Below the pieces are notes generated by a model that saw only the letters and a list, made by a program, of their open reading frames with translations, had not been told where the DNA came from and did no database searches. DNA of 64,000 bases from Methanobacterium sp. (GTDB lineage: Archaea > Methanobacteriota > Methanobacteria > Methanobacteriales > Methanobacteriaceae): contig JAVSLW010000009.1 in assembly GCA_039666455.1 (NCBI GenBank), forward strand, positions 67,529-131,528, written 5' to 3'. Shown piece by piece: positions 42,508 through 50,432 of this stretch; position 1 is the first letter of the stretch; every line of letters begins with the position of its first letter. A program made the position numbers and the translations under genes.

Positions 42508-43254
42508 ATGGATATAACGTTTAAAAAGGACAAAAAAGTGCTGAAAGATGAGGTCATCCGTAAATCAATGGATTTAGAAGAGAGCGAAAAAGCAGAAATT
42601 GAAGAATGTGAACTGGAAGGTAAATTTATTACCATCTCCCCAACATGCATAAGATGCAATTTATGTGCTGAAGAATGTCCTGTAGGGGCCATATCTGAAG
42701 CAAAAGCAGGTAAACCTGCTAAAGTACTTGAAAACTGTGTTAAATGTGAAATTTGTGCACAGACCTGTCCTGTTGGGAGCATACATGTCCTACAAACCAT
42801 ATCTTCTGTAAATGAAGAAGATGTGAAATACCGTTTAAGAGATCTAAAAATCCCCCACAGAAAGCTGAAAATGAAAAGTATCAGTGTAGATAAAGAAAAA
42901 TGTGACTCCTGCGCAATGTGTGTTAAATTTTGCCCTACAGGTGCCATAAAAATTGAAGGGGAAACTGCAGTTATTGATACTGGTGCCTGTGTTGGTTGTG
43001 GTGCCTGTGTCAATGTATGTCCAGAAGGTGCAGTAACACTTGAAAGAGAGTTAGGTCCTGTAATAAAAACTAAAAGACTTGATATTGACCGGGAAGCATG
43101 TGTTTCCTGCGAGATATGTGAAGAAAACTGTCCTGTAGAAGCAATTAAACTTGAAGATGATGAAATAGTATTTTTAGAGGATAAATGTATTTTATGTGAA
43201 GTATGTTCGAATAAATGTCCTGTAGGTGCATTAAAACTTGAGAGGATATCATGA
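42508..43254 (+). CDS. Six-cluster polyferredoxin following the eha operon
   Basis: The 248-residue protein has six ferredoxin motifs: CIRCNLCAEECP, CVKCEICAQTCP, CDSCAMCVKFCP, CVGCGACVNVCP, CVSCEICEENCP and CILCEVCSNKCP. An N-terminal basic segment (FKKDKKVLKDEVIRKSMDLE) precedes the first. It resembles the MvhB/EhaP type of polyferredoxin and probably joins the electron flow around Eha. AAGGTG lies six bases upstream of the ATG. The stop overlaps the CBS gene by four bases, so the two are coupled. Confidence 0.9.
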   Translation: MDITFKKDKKVLKDEVIRKSMDLEESEKAEIEECELEGKFITISPTCIRCNLCAEECPVGAISEAKAGKPAKVLENCVKCEICAQTCPVGSIHVLQTISSVNEEDVKYRLRDLKIPHRKLKMKSISVDKEKCDSCAMCVKFCPTGAIKIEGETAVIDTGACVGCGACVNVCPEGAVTLERELGPVIKTKRLDIDREACVSCEICEENCPVEAIKLEDDEIVFLEDKCILCEVCSNKCPVGALKLERIS

Positions 43255-43886
43255 AAGTTAAAGAAATAATGGATAAGGAATATATATATGCGTTTCCAGA
43301 TCAAGACATTGTAGAAGTGTCTTTGATGATGGAGAAGAAAAAGAAGTTCACAACGCCTGTTGTAGACAATGATAAACGCATGGTAGGATGGATTACTTCT
43401 CTTGATGTTACCAGGGGATTAAGGGAAGGTCATAAAAAGGTATCAGATATTATGCATTCCAAAGATGACATTGTCCATGTCCATGAAGATGATCCTGCAA
43501 GATTAGCTGTTTTAGAAACTTCTAAACATAAAGTAGTTAGTATCCCTGTTCTGGATGATAATGATGTTGTTGCTGGAGTTGTAAGAACGTTTGACATTGT
43601 AAAAACATTATCACATCTTTATGAGATTAAAGTTTACAGGATATTTGAAGCTATGGCAGAAGAACTTAAAGGAGTTAGCTGGGATGAACTCATGGAAGCC
43701 GGTGCAGTTATTACAAGACGAAGAACCGGAAAAAGGATAAATCCTGAAGAATATGAGAAATTGATCAGAGAATCAACATTTGGCGAAGCTATATGGGCAA
43801 CGGGCGGCCTTGAAAAGTTCTTTGCAGGCCTTATAGCCATGGGTGAACTTGTAATTGCAAGAAAAGTGACAAGGGCAAGGAAGTAA
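43251..43886 (+). CDS. CBS-domain pair protein with a C-terminal extension
   Basis: The first 125 residues form two CBS domains (MKVKEIMDKEYIYAFPDQDI and later KVSDIMHSKDDIVHVHEDDP), which in other proteins bind adenine nucleotides and regulate attached partners. The last 80 residues (YRIFEAMAEELKGVSWDELM to FFAGLIAMGELVIARKV) form an archaeal extension I do not recognise; VITRRRTGKRINPEEYEKLI is very basic. It is translationally coupled to the polyferredoxin, so it may sense energy charge and tune the Eha-linked electron flow. This role is inference. Confidence 0.82.
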   Translation: MKVKEIMDKEYIYAFPDQDIVEVSLMMEKKKKFTTPVVDNDKRMVGWITSLDVTRGLREGHKKVSDIMHSKDDIVHVHEDDPARLAVLETSKHKVVSIPVLDDNDVVAGVVRTFDIVKTLSHLYEIKVYRIFEAMAEELKGVSWDELMEAGAVITRRRTGKRINPEEYEKLIRESTFGEAIWATGGLEKFFAGLIAMGELVIARKVTRARK

Positions 43887-43965
43887 ATCTGGCTTAAAAC
43901 AAGGTATCAATATCTAACTTTGATAATTAAATTCTGTATTAAATCCTTAATTTTTAAAATTGTTA

Positions 43966-44006
43966 AAATAAAATAGAAAGGGGAAGGATTATTTTAATTC
44001 CCCTTT
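43966..44006 (-). terminator. Terminator of the first small secreted-protein gene
   Basis: AAAGGGGA/TCCCCTTT arms at 43977-43984 and 43999-44006 form an eight-base stem with a 14-base loop just after the stop of the 44012 gene, followed on the coding strand by a T-rich run. The copy after 44659 has the same design. Confidence 0.55.
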
Positions 44007-44011
44007 ACAAT

Positions 44012-44344
44012 TTACCACAAATAATCAAATAGTTTGGCTTTTGATTTAGATTTGGATTTTGCTTTTGCTGTTGCATCTGCATCTGCATCTGCTTTTGCTT
44101 TTGCAATGTTAAAGTTAACATTGTTGTTAGTTGCAGTAGCTGTGTTATAGTTTTCGTTTACAGCCACGTTAGTGTTTGTGTTACTGCTTGATGCATCTAC
44201 ATTTACATACTGTATTCCTACCTGACCCTGTGCTTGCTGCTGTTTTGGGCTCAGGATGTCCCCTATTGATACTGCTGAAGCTGCTCCACTTAATGCTATT
44301 GCCATAGCAAATACAAGTAAAAACACTCCGATTTGCTTCTTCAT
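44012..44344 (-). CDS. Small secreted Asn/Thr/Lys/Ala-rich protein, copy 1
   Basis: The 110-residue protein has a signal peptide (MKKQIGVFLLVFAMAIALSG, cleavage after SGAASA), a conserved VSIGDILSPKQQQAQGQVGI segment, a repetitive middle rich in Asn, Thr, Ala and Ser (DASSSNTNTNVAVNENYNTA) and a basic tail in which Ala-Lys, Ala-Asp and Ser-Lys dipeptides alternate (KAKADADADATAKAKSKSKS), ending AKLFDYLW. It is one of three tandem paralogs. A strong GGAGGTG lies six bases before the ATG. It is probably an abundant exported protein; no known family is recognised. The alternating charges and sequon-like NTN text suggest a surface or matrix role. Confidence 0.75.
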   Translation of the reverse strand: MKKQIGVFLLVFAMAIALSGAASAVSIGDILSPKQQQAQGQVGIQYVNVDASSSNTNTNVAVNENYNTATATNNNVNFNIAKAKADADADATAKAKSKSKSKAKLFDYLW

Positions 44345-44658
44345 ACTATTTCACCTCCGTGTTATGCACACACCAATTGTATGCACAACTATTTATTTAG
44401 TATTACTGTAATAAAAAGTTTTCTATTATTATTACTATGGGGGGGAGGTAATTAAATACATTAAACGCACACCTAAAATTAAGAGACATAAATAAACTCA
44501 TTGAAACCATGTAAAAATACCACCTCATTAAATAAGAGAGCTTAAAACAAACGCACAGCCCAAATAGTTCTAATAAGCATAGTCCAGTCTAAAATCAGAA
44601 AAACTGAAGTTAAAATTAAGCCTTTTAATTGTTTAAAATAAAAAGGGGAGGGATTATT
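44345..44658. other. Intergenic spacer between secreted-protein copies 1 and 2
   Basis: These 314 bases hold the leader and promoter of copy 1 (to about 44440; see the promoter entry), then AT-rich text containing CATTAAACGCACA (from 44459), which recurs at 45123-45135 as part of the same duplicated spacer. The terminator of copy 2 is at 44636-44674. No gene is seen. Confidence 0.6.
44377..44424 (-). promoter_or_regulatory. Promoter of secreted-protein copy 1 with a palindromic box
   Basis: The TATA-like CTTTTTATTAC overlaps a 13-base palindrome TATTAC-T-GTAATA (44401-44413). The same block occurs at 45063-45075 (one mismatch in the palindrome) and 45582-45594. Transcription would start near 44387, leaving a leader of about 43 bases that contains two TGTGCATA motifs and ends in GGAGGTG. 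Placing the palindrome over the TATA box suggests an operator. Confidence 0.55.
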
Positions 44659-44674
44659 TTAAGTATTCCCCTTT
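44636..44674 (-). terminator. Terminator of the second small secreted-protein gene
   Basis: AAAGGGGA/TCCCCTTT arms (44642-44649 and 44667-44674) sit just after the stop of the 44659 gene, partly overlapping its last codons, and are followed on the coding strand by a TTTTTATTTT run. It is equivalent to the terminator at 43966. Confidence 0.5.
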
Positions 44675-45006
44675 AACAAATAATCAAATAATTTGGCTTT
44701 TGATTTGGATTTTGCTTTTGCTGTTGCATTTGCTTTTGCATCTGCAGTACTGTAAGATGAAGCTATATTAAAGTTAGCATTGTTGTTAGTTGCAGTAGCT
44801 GTGTTCTCATTATAGTTTACAGCCACGTTAGTGTTTGTGTTACTGCTTGATGCATCTACATTTACATACTGTACACCTAACTGGCCCTGGTATTGCTGCT
44901 GTTTTGGGCTCAGGATGTCCCCTATTGTTGTTTGAGCTGAAGCTGCTCCACTTAATGCTATTGCCATAGCAAATACAAGTAAAAACACTCCGATTTGCTT
45001 CTTCAT
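44659..45006 (-). CDS. Small secreted Asn/Thr/Lys/Ala-rich protein, copy 2
   Basis: The 115-residue paralog has an identical signal peptide, then AQTTIGDILSPKQQQYQGQL, the same NTNTN middle and a modified tail (IASSYSTADAKANATAKAKS) that replaces the ADADAD run of copies 1 and 3, ending KLFDYLLKGNT. Differences cluster in the low-complexity regions, where the DNA consists of short repeats (GATGCA and AAAGCA hexamers), so slippage probably drives divergence. It has its own promoter, leader and terminator. Confidence 0.75.
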   Translation of the reverse strand: MKKQIGVFLLVFAMAIALSGAASAQTTIGDILSPKQQQYQGQLGVQYVNVDASSSNTNTNVAVNYNENTATATNNNANFNIASSYSTADAKANATAKAKSKSKAKLFDYLLKGNT

Positions 45007-45038
45007 ACTATTTCACCTCCGTGTTATGCACACACCAA

Positions 45039-45086
45039 TTGTATGCACAACTTCTTTTTTAGTATTACTATAATAAAAAGTTTTCT
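45039..45086 (-). promoter_or_regulatory. Promoter of secreted-protein copy 2
   Basis: Equivalent to the promoter of copy 1, with the near-palindrome TATTAC-T-ATAATA at 45063-45075 over a CTTTTTATTAT TATA-like run and the same TGTGCATA-containing leader. The one-base change weakens the palindrome's symmetry. Confidence 0.5.
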
Positions 45087-45150
45087 GTTATTATTACTAA
45101 GGAGGAGGAACACATAATAAATGCATTAAACGCACATATAAAATTAGTTT

Positions 45151-45186
45151 AAAATAAAAAGGAAGGAGATTATTTTGATTCCCCTT
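45151..45186 (-). terminator. Probable terminator of the third small secreted-protein gene
   Basis: AAAAGGGGAATC and a diverged GGAAGGAG partner form an imperfect hairpin followed by TTTTTATTTT on the coding strand, in the same position as the terminators of copies 1 and 2. Confidence 0.4.
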
Positions 45187-45193
45187 TTACAAT

Positions 45194-45526
45194 TTAAAAC
45201 AATTTATCAAATAGTTTGGCTTTTGATTTAGATTTGGATTTTGCTTTTGCTGTTGCATCTGCATCTGCATCGGCTTTTGCTTTTGCAATGTTAAAGTTAG
45301 CATTGTTGTTAGTTGCAGTAGCTGTGTTCTCATTATAGTTTACAGCTTCGTTACAGTTAGTATTTTGGCTTGATGCATTTACATTTACATACTGTATTCC
45401 TAACTGGCCCTGTGCCTGCTGCTGTTTTGGGCTTAAGATGTCTCCTATTGATACTGCTGAAGCTGCTCCACTTAATGCTATTGCCATAGCAAATACAAGT
45501 AAAAACACTCCGATTTGTTTCTTCAT
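45194..45526 (-). CDS. Small secreted Asn/Thr/Lys/Ala-rich protein, copy 3
   Basis: The 110-residue paralog has the common signal peptide and VSIGDILSPKQQQAQGQLGI, a middle with SSQNTNCNEAVNYNENTATA and the tail KAKADADADATAKAKSKSKS, ending KLFDKLF. It alone carries a Cys (NTNCNEA), which could allow disulfide formation or attachment. It is the first gene of the array in the direction of transcription and has its own promoter (palindrome 45582-45594) and GGAGGTG. Confidence 0.75.
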   Translation of the reverse strand: MKKQIGVFLLVFAMAIALSGAASAVSIGDILSPKQQQAQGQLGIQYVNVNASSQNTNCNEAVNYNENTATATNNNANFNIAKAKADADADATAKAKSKSKSKAKLFDKLF

Positions 45527-45569
45527 ATTATTTCACCTCCGTGTTATGCACATCCAATTGTATGCACAA

Positions 45570-45605
45570 CTATTTATTTAGTATTACTGTAATAAAAAGT
45601 TTTCT
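45570..45605 (-). promoter_or_regulatory. Promoter of secreted-protein copy 3
   Basis: The palindrome TATTAC-T-GTAATA (45582-45594) overlaps the TATA-like CTTTTTATTAC exactly as in copy 1. The leader reads GTTGTGCATACAATTGGATG then TGCATAAC, slightly shorter than in the other copies. Confidence 0.5.
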
Positions 45606-45778
45606 ATTATTATTACAGTGAGGATAGCTTAATCTAAGAATATATAAAGAATATATAAAAAAAATATTAAAAATCAGAGATGGTTTTTGCAGTTACGAAT
45701 GCAATTTGTAAACATCGAAAATTTACAATTTTTGAAAGTCCTGCAGGCCCCTCCTGTAATTTACTGGTTTGAAATAGA

Positions 45779-47389
45779 TTAAGATTCAGCAGGAATTGTA
45801 AAGTAGAACCTGGAGCCTATTTCTGGCTCAGATTCAACCCATATACGTCCACCATGGCGCTCAACTATTTTTTTGCTAATTGAAAGGCCAATACCCGCTC
45901 CATCGTATCCATTTTCTGGATTTAACTTTTTAAATATGTTAAAAACTTTTTTAAGGTCCTTTTCTTCAATGCCAATACCATTGTCCTCTACCTGGAACAC
46001 ATACTCACTGTTTTCTTCATCTAAATATGCTGAAATGTGAATTTGAAGATTTTTTTGAGGATTTTTAAAGTTAACCGCATTTTTTAAAAGGTTCTGGAAT
46101 AGCTGCAGGATCTGACCTGAATCTGCCATTATTTTAGGCAGGTCATCATGTGTGATTTTAGCTCTATACCCCTCAAGAGAGGCATTGAGATTAGAGATAG
46201 CATAATCGAGAATTTCTTCAGTTTCAGTTAATTTAAATTCTTTCCCGCGTGATTCTACTCTTGAGTATTCTAAAAGACCTACAATCTTTTTATTTAAACT
46301 GTTTACTGCTTCTAAAGCGTAATCTATAAATTCATCAGTATCTTCATCGATTTTCCCCCGGTAACGTTTTGCTAAAATATTATTGAAGATTTTAATAGCC
46401 ATCACAGGCTCCTGTAATTTGTAAGCTGCTGTTTCTGCAAATTTATCCAGTTCTTCATTTGCTTTTATTAAATCATTTAGTTGTTTAAGCAGTTCTTCAT
46501 TTAATTCTTGAAGATCTTCTTTGAGTATTTTCAATTCTGATATTTCATGATTCAAATTTTCAATTTCTGATTTTTGGGTTATAACAATTTCTGAAGACTT
46601 AGAACCTGTTTTTTCTAATTCTATGATTTCCTGATTTAAATTTTCAATTTCTAATTCTCTTTTTGAAATAATTTCTTCTTTTTCACTGGCATCATTTTCT
46701 AATTCAGTAATACGATGATTTAAATGGTTTATTTCAGATAACTTGTTGGATAAAATACGTTCGGAATTATTACGAGCTTTTTTTAATTCTAATACCTGTC
46801 TGTATAATTTTTCTATTTCAGGATTTTGAGCATTAATTATTTCTTTAAAACCTTCATTTGCCTTTTCAAGCTCTTCAATCTTTCTATTTAATTCAACCAA
46901 TTCCAGTTCTCTTTCTTTTTCTGTTTCAAGATTTTCAACTAAAATTTCGGATGCACGCTTTTCAACCATTTCGTCAATGAAATCACTCTGTTCTTTTTGA
47001 ATTTCTTCTTCGCTACGTTTATATTCTGTAACATCAGTTAAACTTAATATTATTGAACTAACTTCTCCACTATCATCTTTTACAGGCTGTATGGCCCAAT
47101 CCCAGAAGCTTATACCTGATATTGGATGATTCAAAGGTTTAGAATATGCAAAATATGGTTCCCCAGTTTCTGTCACATTTTTAAAAATTGATTCATCTCC
47201 TTCTGGATATAATTCAAAGTGGTTTTTACCGACAAAAAAATCAGGAGTCTTATTGTGTTTTTCTGCGTAAGCCCTGTTAACTTTTATAAAATTAAAATTG
47301 TTGTCCATGTATGCTATCAAAAAATGAGTGTTGTTAAAAATGGTCTCAAACATTTTTCCATTCTCTACTTTATCATTTATTGGGTTCAT
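45779..47389 (-). CDS. PAS-domain sensor kinase lacking the phospho-acceptor histidine
   Basis: The 536-residue protein has a PAS domain (residues about 12-120, FLIAYMDNNFNFIKVNRAYA), a long coiled coil with repeated LNxEIxELE units (about 135-310), a dimerisation helix pair and an ATPase domain with N-box NLLKNAVNF, G1 EDNGIGIEE and G2 GAGIGLSISKKIVERHGGRI. In the first helix the usual SHDLQEP is AYKLQEP: the His is Tyr (codon TAC at 46423-46421, residue 323), one base from His. It cannot phosphorylate itself in the standard way, though the ATPase domain is intact. No membrane helix is seen, so it is cytosolic. No response regulator gene adjoins it. Confidence 0.85.
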   Translation of the reverse strand: MNPINDKVENGKMFETIFNNTHFLIAYMDNNFNFIKVNRAYAEKHNKTPDFFVGKNHFELYPEGDESIFKNVTETGEPYFAYSKPLNHPISGISFWDWAIQPVKDDSGEVSSIILSLTDVTEYKRSEEEIQKEQSDFIDEMVEKRASEILVENLETEKERELELVELNRKIEELEKANEGFKEIINAQNPEIEKLYRQVLELKKARNNSERILSNKLSEINHLNHRITELENDASEKEEIISKRELEIENLNQEIIELEKTGSKSSEIVITQKSEIENLNHEISELKILKEDLQELNEELLKQLNDLIKANEELDKFAETAAYKLQEPVMAIKIFNNILAKRYRGKIDEDTDEFIDYALEAVNSLNKKIVGLLEYSRVESRGKEFKLTETEEILDYAISNLNASLEGYRAKITHDDLPKIMADSGQILQLFQNLLKNAVNFKNPQKNLQIHISAYLDEENSEYVFQVEDNGIGIEEKDLKKVFNIFKKLNPENGYDGAGIGLSISKKIVERHGGRIWVESEPEIGSRFYFTIPAES

Positions 47390-47620
47390 GGTTCCTCCAG
47401 CTTAAATAAAGCAAAATAATAATTTCAATCTAATAATAAATTGATCTTATACTATATATAAATTTATAAATTTTTGGGGGCTGTAAGCTACAGGGTGCTG
47501 GATGCAACATTAATTTTTTGTGAGTCACTTTAGCAGAAATTTATTAACTATATCATTATAAATATAATATTAAAAAATTTGTCATTTATCATTTTGTTTA
47601 ATCTGTTTTGGGCTGTTATT

Positions 47621-47812
47621 ATGACCATAGAAGAGCGTATACAGGAATGCCAGGAGGCAATTGAGAAGTTAGAAGGTAAAAAAATAATTGATGTTAAATT
47701 TAAACCATACAATCACGATTGCTGGAGGCTTTATTTAACTACAGATAAAGGAAAACTTGTCATGACATTCTGTAAAGATTGGGAATGTCCAGTTATTGAA
47801 TACAGGCAATAA
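47621..47812 (+). CDS. Small conserved protein of 63 residues
   Basis: It reads MTIEERIQECQEAIEKLEGK, then IDVKFKPYNHDCWRLYLTTD and LVMTFCKDWECPVIEYRQ. The Cys/His/Asp-rich second half (HDC, CKDWEC) may bind a metal. The ATG at 47621 is preferred to the TTG at 47579, because a TATA-like run at 47560-47575 would put the transcript start after 47579. The stop is immediately followed by the phosphatase gene, so the two form an operon. I do not recognise the family. Confidence 0.6.
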   Translation: MTIEERIQECQEAIEKLEGKKIIDVKFKPYNHDCWRLYLTTDKGKLVMTFCKDWECPVIEYRQ

Positions 47813-48634
47813 ATGTGGGGATTTGGCGTGGATAATTCAAGATATCTTTTTGATCACCTGGATGAGTTAAATGAATTTAAAAATGATCCAGATACTGCAA
47901 TAATTACTGATATTGATGGGACAATCAGTGAAATTGCACCAACACCCATGGAAGCCGTGGTAAAACCTGAGATAAGAGATATAATTGAAAAAATTGCAGA
48001 TAAATTTAAATTTACAGGAGTAATGACTGGTAGAAGTATAAATAATGCCATGGAAATGGTAGGATCTAAAAAAATTATTTATATTGGAAATCACGGCTTG
48101 GAACAGTACAAAAACGGAAAAATAAGCATAGAACCTGAGGTTAAACAGTATATTCCAGTCATAAAAAAACTTGCAAAAGAGATTCAAAAAAAATTAAAGG
48201 ATTATGAATGTATTTTATTTCAGGATAAAGAACTGAGCTTTACAGTCCATTACAGATTATGCAAAACAAGTGATGAAATACGCCAGAAAGCTTTAGAAAT
48301 TATCCACAGTATAAAAGGTTCTAAAAGCCTTAAAATTACGGAAGGTCGTAAAGTCATTGAAATAAGGCCGCCTGTTGGACATGATAAGGGTACAGTGCTT
48401 CAAAAATTTATTTCTGACAATCATATAAAAAAAATAGTATATCTGGGGGACGATGTAACAGATGCAGATGCTTTCAATAAACTGAATGAATTAAAAAGCA
48501 TCAGAAAAGCGGAGACAGTAAGTATAATGGTTGATTCAAAGGAAACGCCAGATTATGTAAAAGAAAGCGCTGACTTTTATGTTAAAAGCGTTGATGAAGT
48601 TTGTAATTTTTTTAAATGGTTTTTGGAGGGCTGA
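47813..48634 (+). CDS. Trehalose-phosphatase-like HAD hydrolase
   Basis: The 273-residue enzyme has the OtsB signatures [20 protein letters not shown] (motif I, DxDGT), [31 protein letters not shown] (the NHG trehalose-phosphatase hallmark), [20 protein letters not shown] and [15 protein letters not shown] (motif IV). It would release the phosphate from trehalose-6-phosphate or a related sugar phosphate. No trehalose-phosphate synthase is in the window. ATG 47813 directly follows the previous stop; a GTG at 47828 with GGGG eight bases upstream is an alternative start. Its end overlaps the convergent gene at 48612 by 23 bases. Confidence 0.85.
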   Translation: MWGFGVDNSRYLFDHLDELNEFKNDPDTAIITDIDGTISEIAPTPMEAVVKPEIRDIIEKIADKFKFTGVMTGRSINNAMEMVGSKKIIYIGNHGLEQYKNGKISIEPEVKQYIPVIKKLAKEIQKKLKDYECILFQDKELSFTVHYRLCKTSDEIRQKALEIIHSIKGSKSLKITEGRKVIEIRPPVGHDKGTVLQKFISDNHIKKIVYLGDDVTDADAFNKLNELKSIRKAETVSIMVDSKETPDYVKESADFYVKSVDEVCNFFKWFLEG

Positions 48635-49922
48635 CCTCATTTCCAATAAATATCCTGACCCGTGTACCTTCCTTTTTTTTCAAAATACATGCTCTAAGGG
48701 GGATAAAGTGAGAATCAATAAGAAACCTTAGGTATGTGGCGTGTTTTGCAGGTAATTTCAGCGGACTTTTTATTTTACGTGTCTTTGTACGTATCTGGCA
48801 CCTTAACCTGCCATTTTTATCCACATAAATTGAAGCATCCATTCTGTTCTGGAGATCTTCCACTTCAAAACTTCTAAGATGCATTCCTGCATCGATGACA
48901 TAAACTGGTTTTTCATCCCTCATTCCTTTCCTAAACATTTCATGAGCTTTGGAAGATTTAATCCCTTTATCTACACTGGATGCAACAAACCATGCCCTTT
49001 CAATCACACTTTCCACTGTCTGGTCTGGGGGAATTATCCCCCCCTGTTCGTAAGATTTAATAAGCTCAAATACTTCCATACGACTTATATTCTGTTCAAC
49101 AGAGCTTATTGCAAGTCTTGTAAGAACAGGACCATATCCTGCCATTCTTAAAGATGCCCAGATCTGGTCTTCATTTCGGTATCGTCTGCCTTTAATTATC
49201 GCTTCAACAGCATCGGCATTTAAATGAGCAATATTCAGTAAATTAGGTCTGGAATATGTGTTTAACCTTTTTGTAATGGTTTCAATATCTCTTTTACCTG
49301 GAATATTTCCCTTTTTAATCTCCTTTTTAAGTATTTGCACTGTTGACTTTGGAAGAACTTCTTTCACTTCATCAGATATTTTGAAGTTGTTTTCAATTAT
49401 TTTTGCCCTTATTTCCCTGCCTGAAATTTTTCCATCAAGTTTCAATTCAGGAATAATATGGAACTTCATTTTTCGCCTGTATTTTTTGTAAAGGAATTCA
49501 TTAACTGCAAACCAGCGAATAACATTACGATTTGGGAGATTTCGAGGTATACCGCTGAATATTCCTTGTTTTACAAATGATGAAGCATATTTCTGGATTT
49601 TATTTGTTGAAACATCTGCTGCATCAACATAATCTGCAACCCCGTCTTCAATCATCATTGCAATACGTATAGGGACAGTGTAAGCAAGTGTCAGACGGTG
49701 GTGCAGTTTCTCAATAGGTACGACCCTGTGGGCACCAGCTTTAAGGGCCATTTCACGTCTTGCTTCATAATTTACAAAAAATGGGGCATGATTAGCGCTG
49801 TAATCCTTGTTTAGATATATAACAACTTCTCCACCTGTTTTATTTGCTATTTCTCTTCCTTTTTCTATTAATTTAACGTGTCCGTTGTGTACAGGGTCAA
49901 AATCAGCGCTAATTCCGATCAT
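48612..49922 (-). CDS. HIGH-superfamily nucleotidyltransferase, TmcAL-like
   Basis: The 436-residue protein opens with [20 protein letters not shown], the HxGH nucleotide-binding motif, and has the second signature [13 protein letters not shown] near residue 170. This arrangement, followed by a helical domain, recalls bacterial TmcAL (tRNA-Met cytidine acetate ligase), but the C-terminal 140 residues ([20 protein letters not shown] to [16 protein letters not shown] text) differ and are rich in basic residues, as in RNA binders. The precise reaction is not known. It is an archaeal-type gene, transcribed alone, convergent with the phosphatase. Confidence 0.7.
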   Translation of the reverse strand: MIGISADFDPVHNGHVKLIEKGREIANKTGGEVVIYLNKDYSANHAPFFVNYEARREMALKAGAHRVVPIEKLHHRLTLAYTVPIRIAMMIEDGVADYVDAADVSTNKIQKYASSFVKQGIFSGIPRNLPNRNVIRWFAVNEFLYKKYRRKMKFHIIPELKLDGKISGREIRAKIIENNFKISDEVKEVLPKSTVQILKKEIKKGNIPGKRDIETITKRLNTYSRPNLLNIAHLNADAVEAIIKGRRYRNEDQIWASLRMAGYGPVLTRLAISSVEQNISRMEVFELIKSYEQGGIIPPDQTVESVIERAWFVASSVDKGIKSSKAHEMFRKGMRDEKPVYVIDAGMHLRSFEVEDLQNRMDASIYVDKNGRLRCQIRTKTRKIKSPLKLPAKHATYLRFLIDSHFIPLRACILKKKEGTRVRIFIGNEVSPPKTI

Positions 49923-50128
49923 GTTTTAATTCTCCTTTTTAAAATAAACATAATTACTTAGTTTTTTCTATTTATCTATATGTCCCTGATTATTATAGGT
50001 TGAAAATTTCAATAAAATGAAATAACTTTAATACCACCAAGTACAGAATTAAATATAAATTCTTTTTGAAAAAGAAATTAAAATTCAGCAGTTCTATAGA
50101 GAAATTAAAAGTATGGAGAAGACTTAAA

Positions 50129-50404
50129 ATGGTTTCTGCAAAGTTTTATGAAAAATTAATGAAAATTTCCAAGGTAATGGAAGAAAAAGGCGATGGGATC
50201 AGTTATATTCGAAATGAAAAAGATAGCTACACCATTGGAACTCGAAAATACAGTGAAGAAATAGCAAAATATCTTGACGAGATAGTTGGAGAATGGGAGG
50301 GCAGTGAAGCCAACGTTAAAAAAAGAAAAAAGAAAGGAAGAAAAGAGGAAGCACCTAAAAAAGTGGGTTATCTCTGGAAAATTCCAGTTTCAGAAAGCAA
50401 GTGA
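50129..50404 (+). CDS. Small basic protein, unassigned
   Basis: The 91-residue protein has a helical and β N-terminal part (MVSAKFYEKLMKISKVMEEK, DSYTIGTRKYSEEIAKYLDE) and a strongly basic linker (KKRKKKGRKEEAPKKVG) that suggests contact with nucleic acid or the ribosome. The ATG at 50129 is chosen because GGAG lies ten bases upstream and a TATA-like TTAAATATAAAT at 50049-50060 would start transcription near 50085, after the TTG at 50066. I do not recognise a family. Confidence 0.6.
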   Translation: MVSAKFYEKLMKISKVMEEKGDGISYIRNEKDSYTIGTRKYSEEIAKYLDEIVGEWEGSEANVKKRKKKGRKEEAPKKVGYLWKIPVSESK

Positions 50405-50432
50405 TAGGGATCAGGAAAACAGATTGAATAAT

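Noticed and set aside
42231..43304. Long open frame of 357 codons on the minus strand
   Set aside because: It is antisense to the ehaT end and the polyferredoxin gene; its Ser/His-rich text is the mirror of Cys-rich ferredoxin codons.
44012..45526. Repeated short motifs taken as a CRISPR array
   Set aside because: The repetition is coding (Ala-Lys and Asn-Thr dipeptides) and comes in three gene-sized copies, with no spacer/repeat periodicity and no cas genes in the window.
47470..47510. GGGGGCTGTAAGCTACAGGGTGC as an insertion-sequence end
   Set aside because: There is no partner end, transposase or target duplication, and the resemblance to the motif at 16933 is limited to GGGGCTGT.
50066..50128. 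Longer start for the small basic protein at 50129
   Set aside because: The TTG start lacks a ribosome binding site and precedes the transcript start predicted from the TATA-like run.
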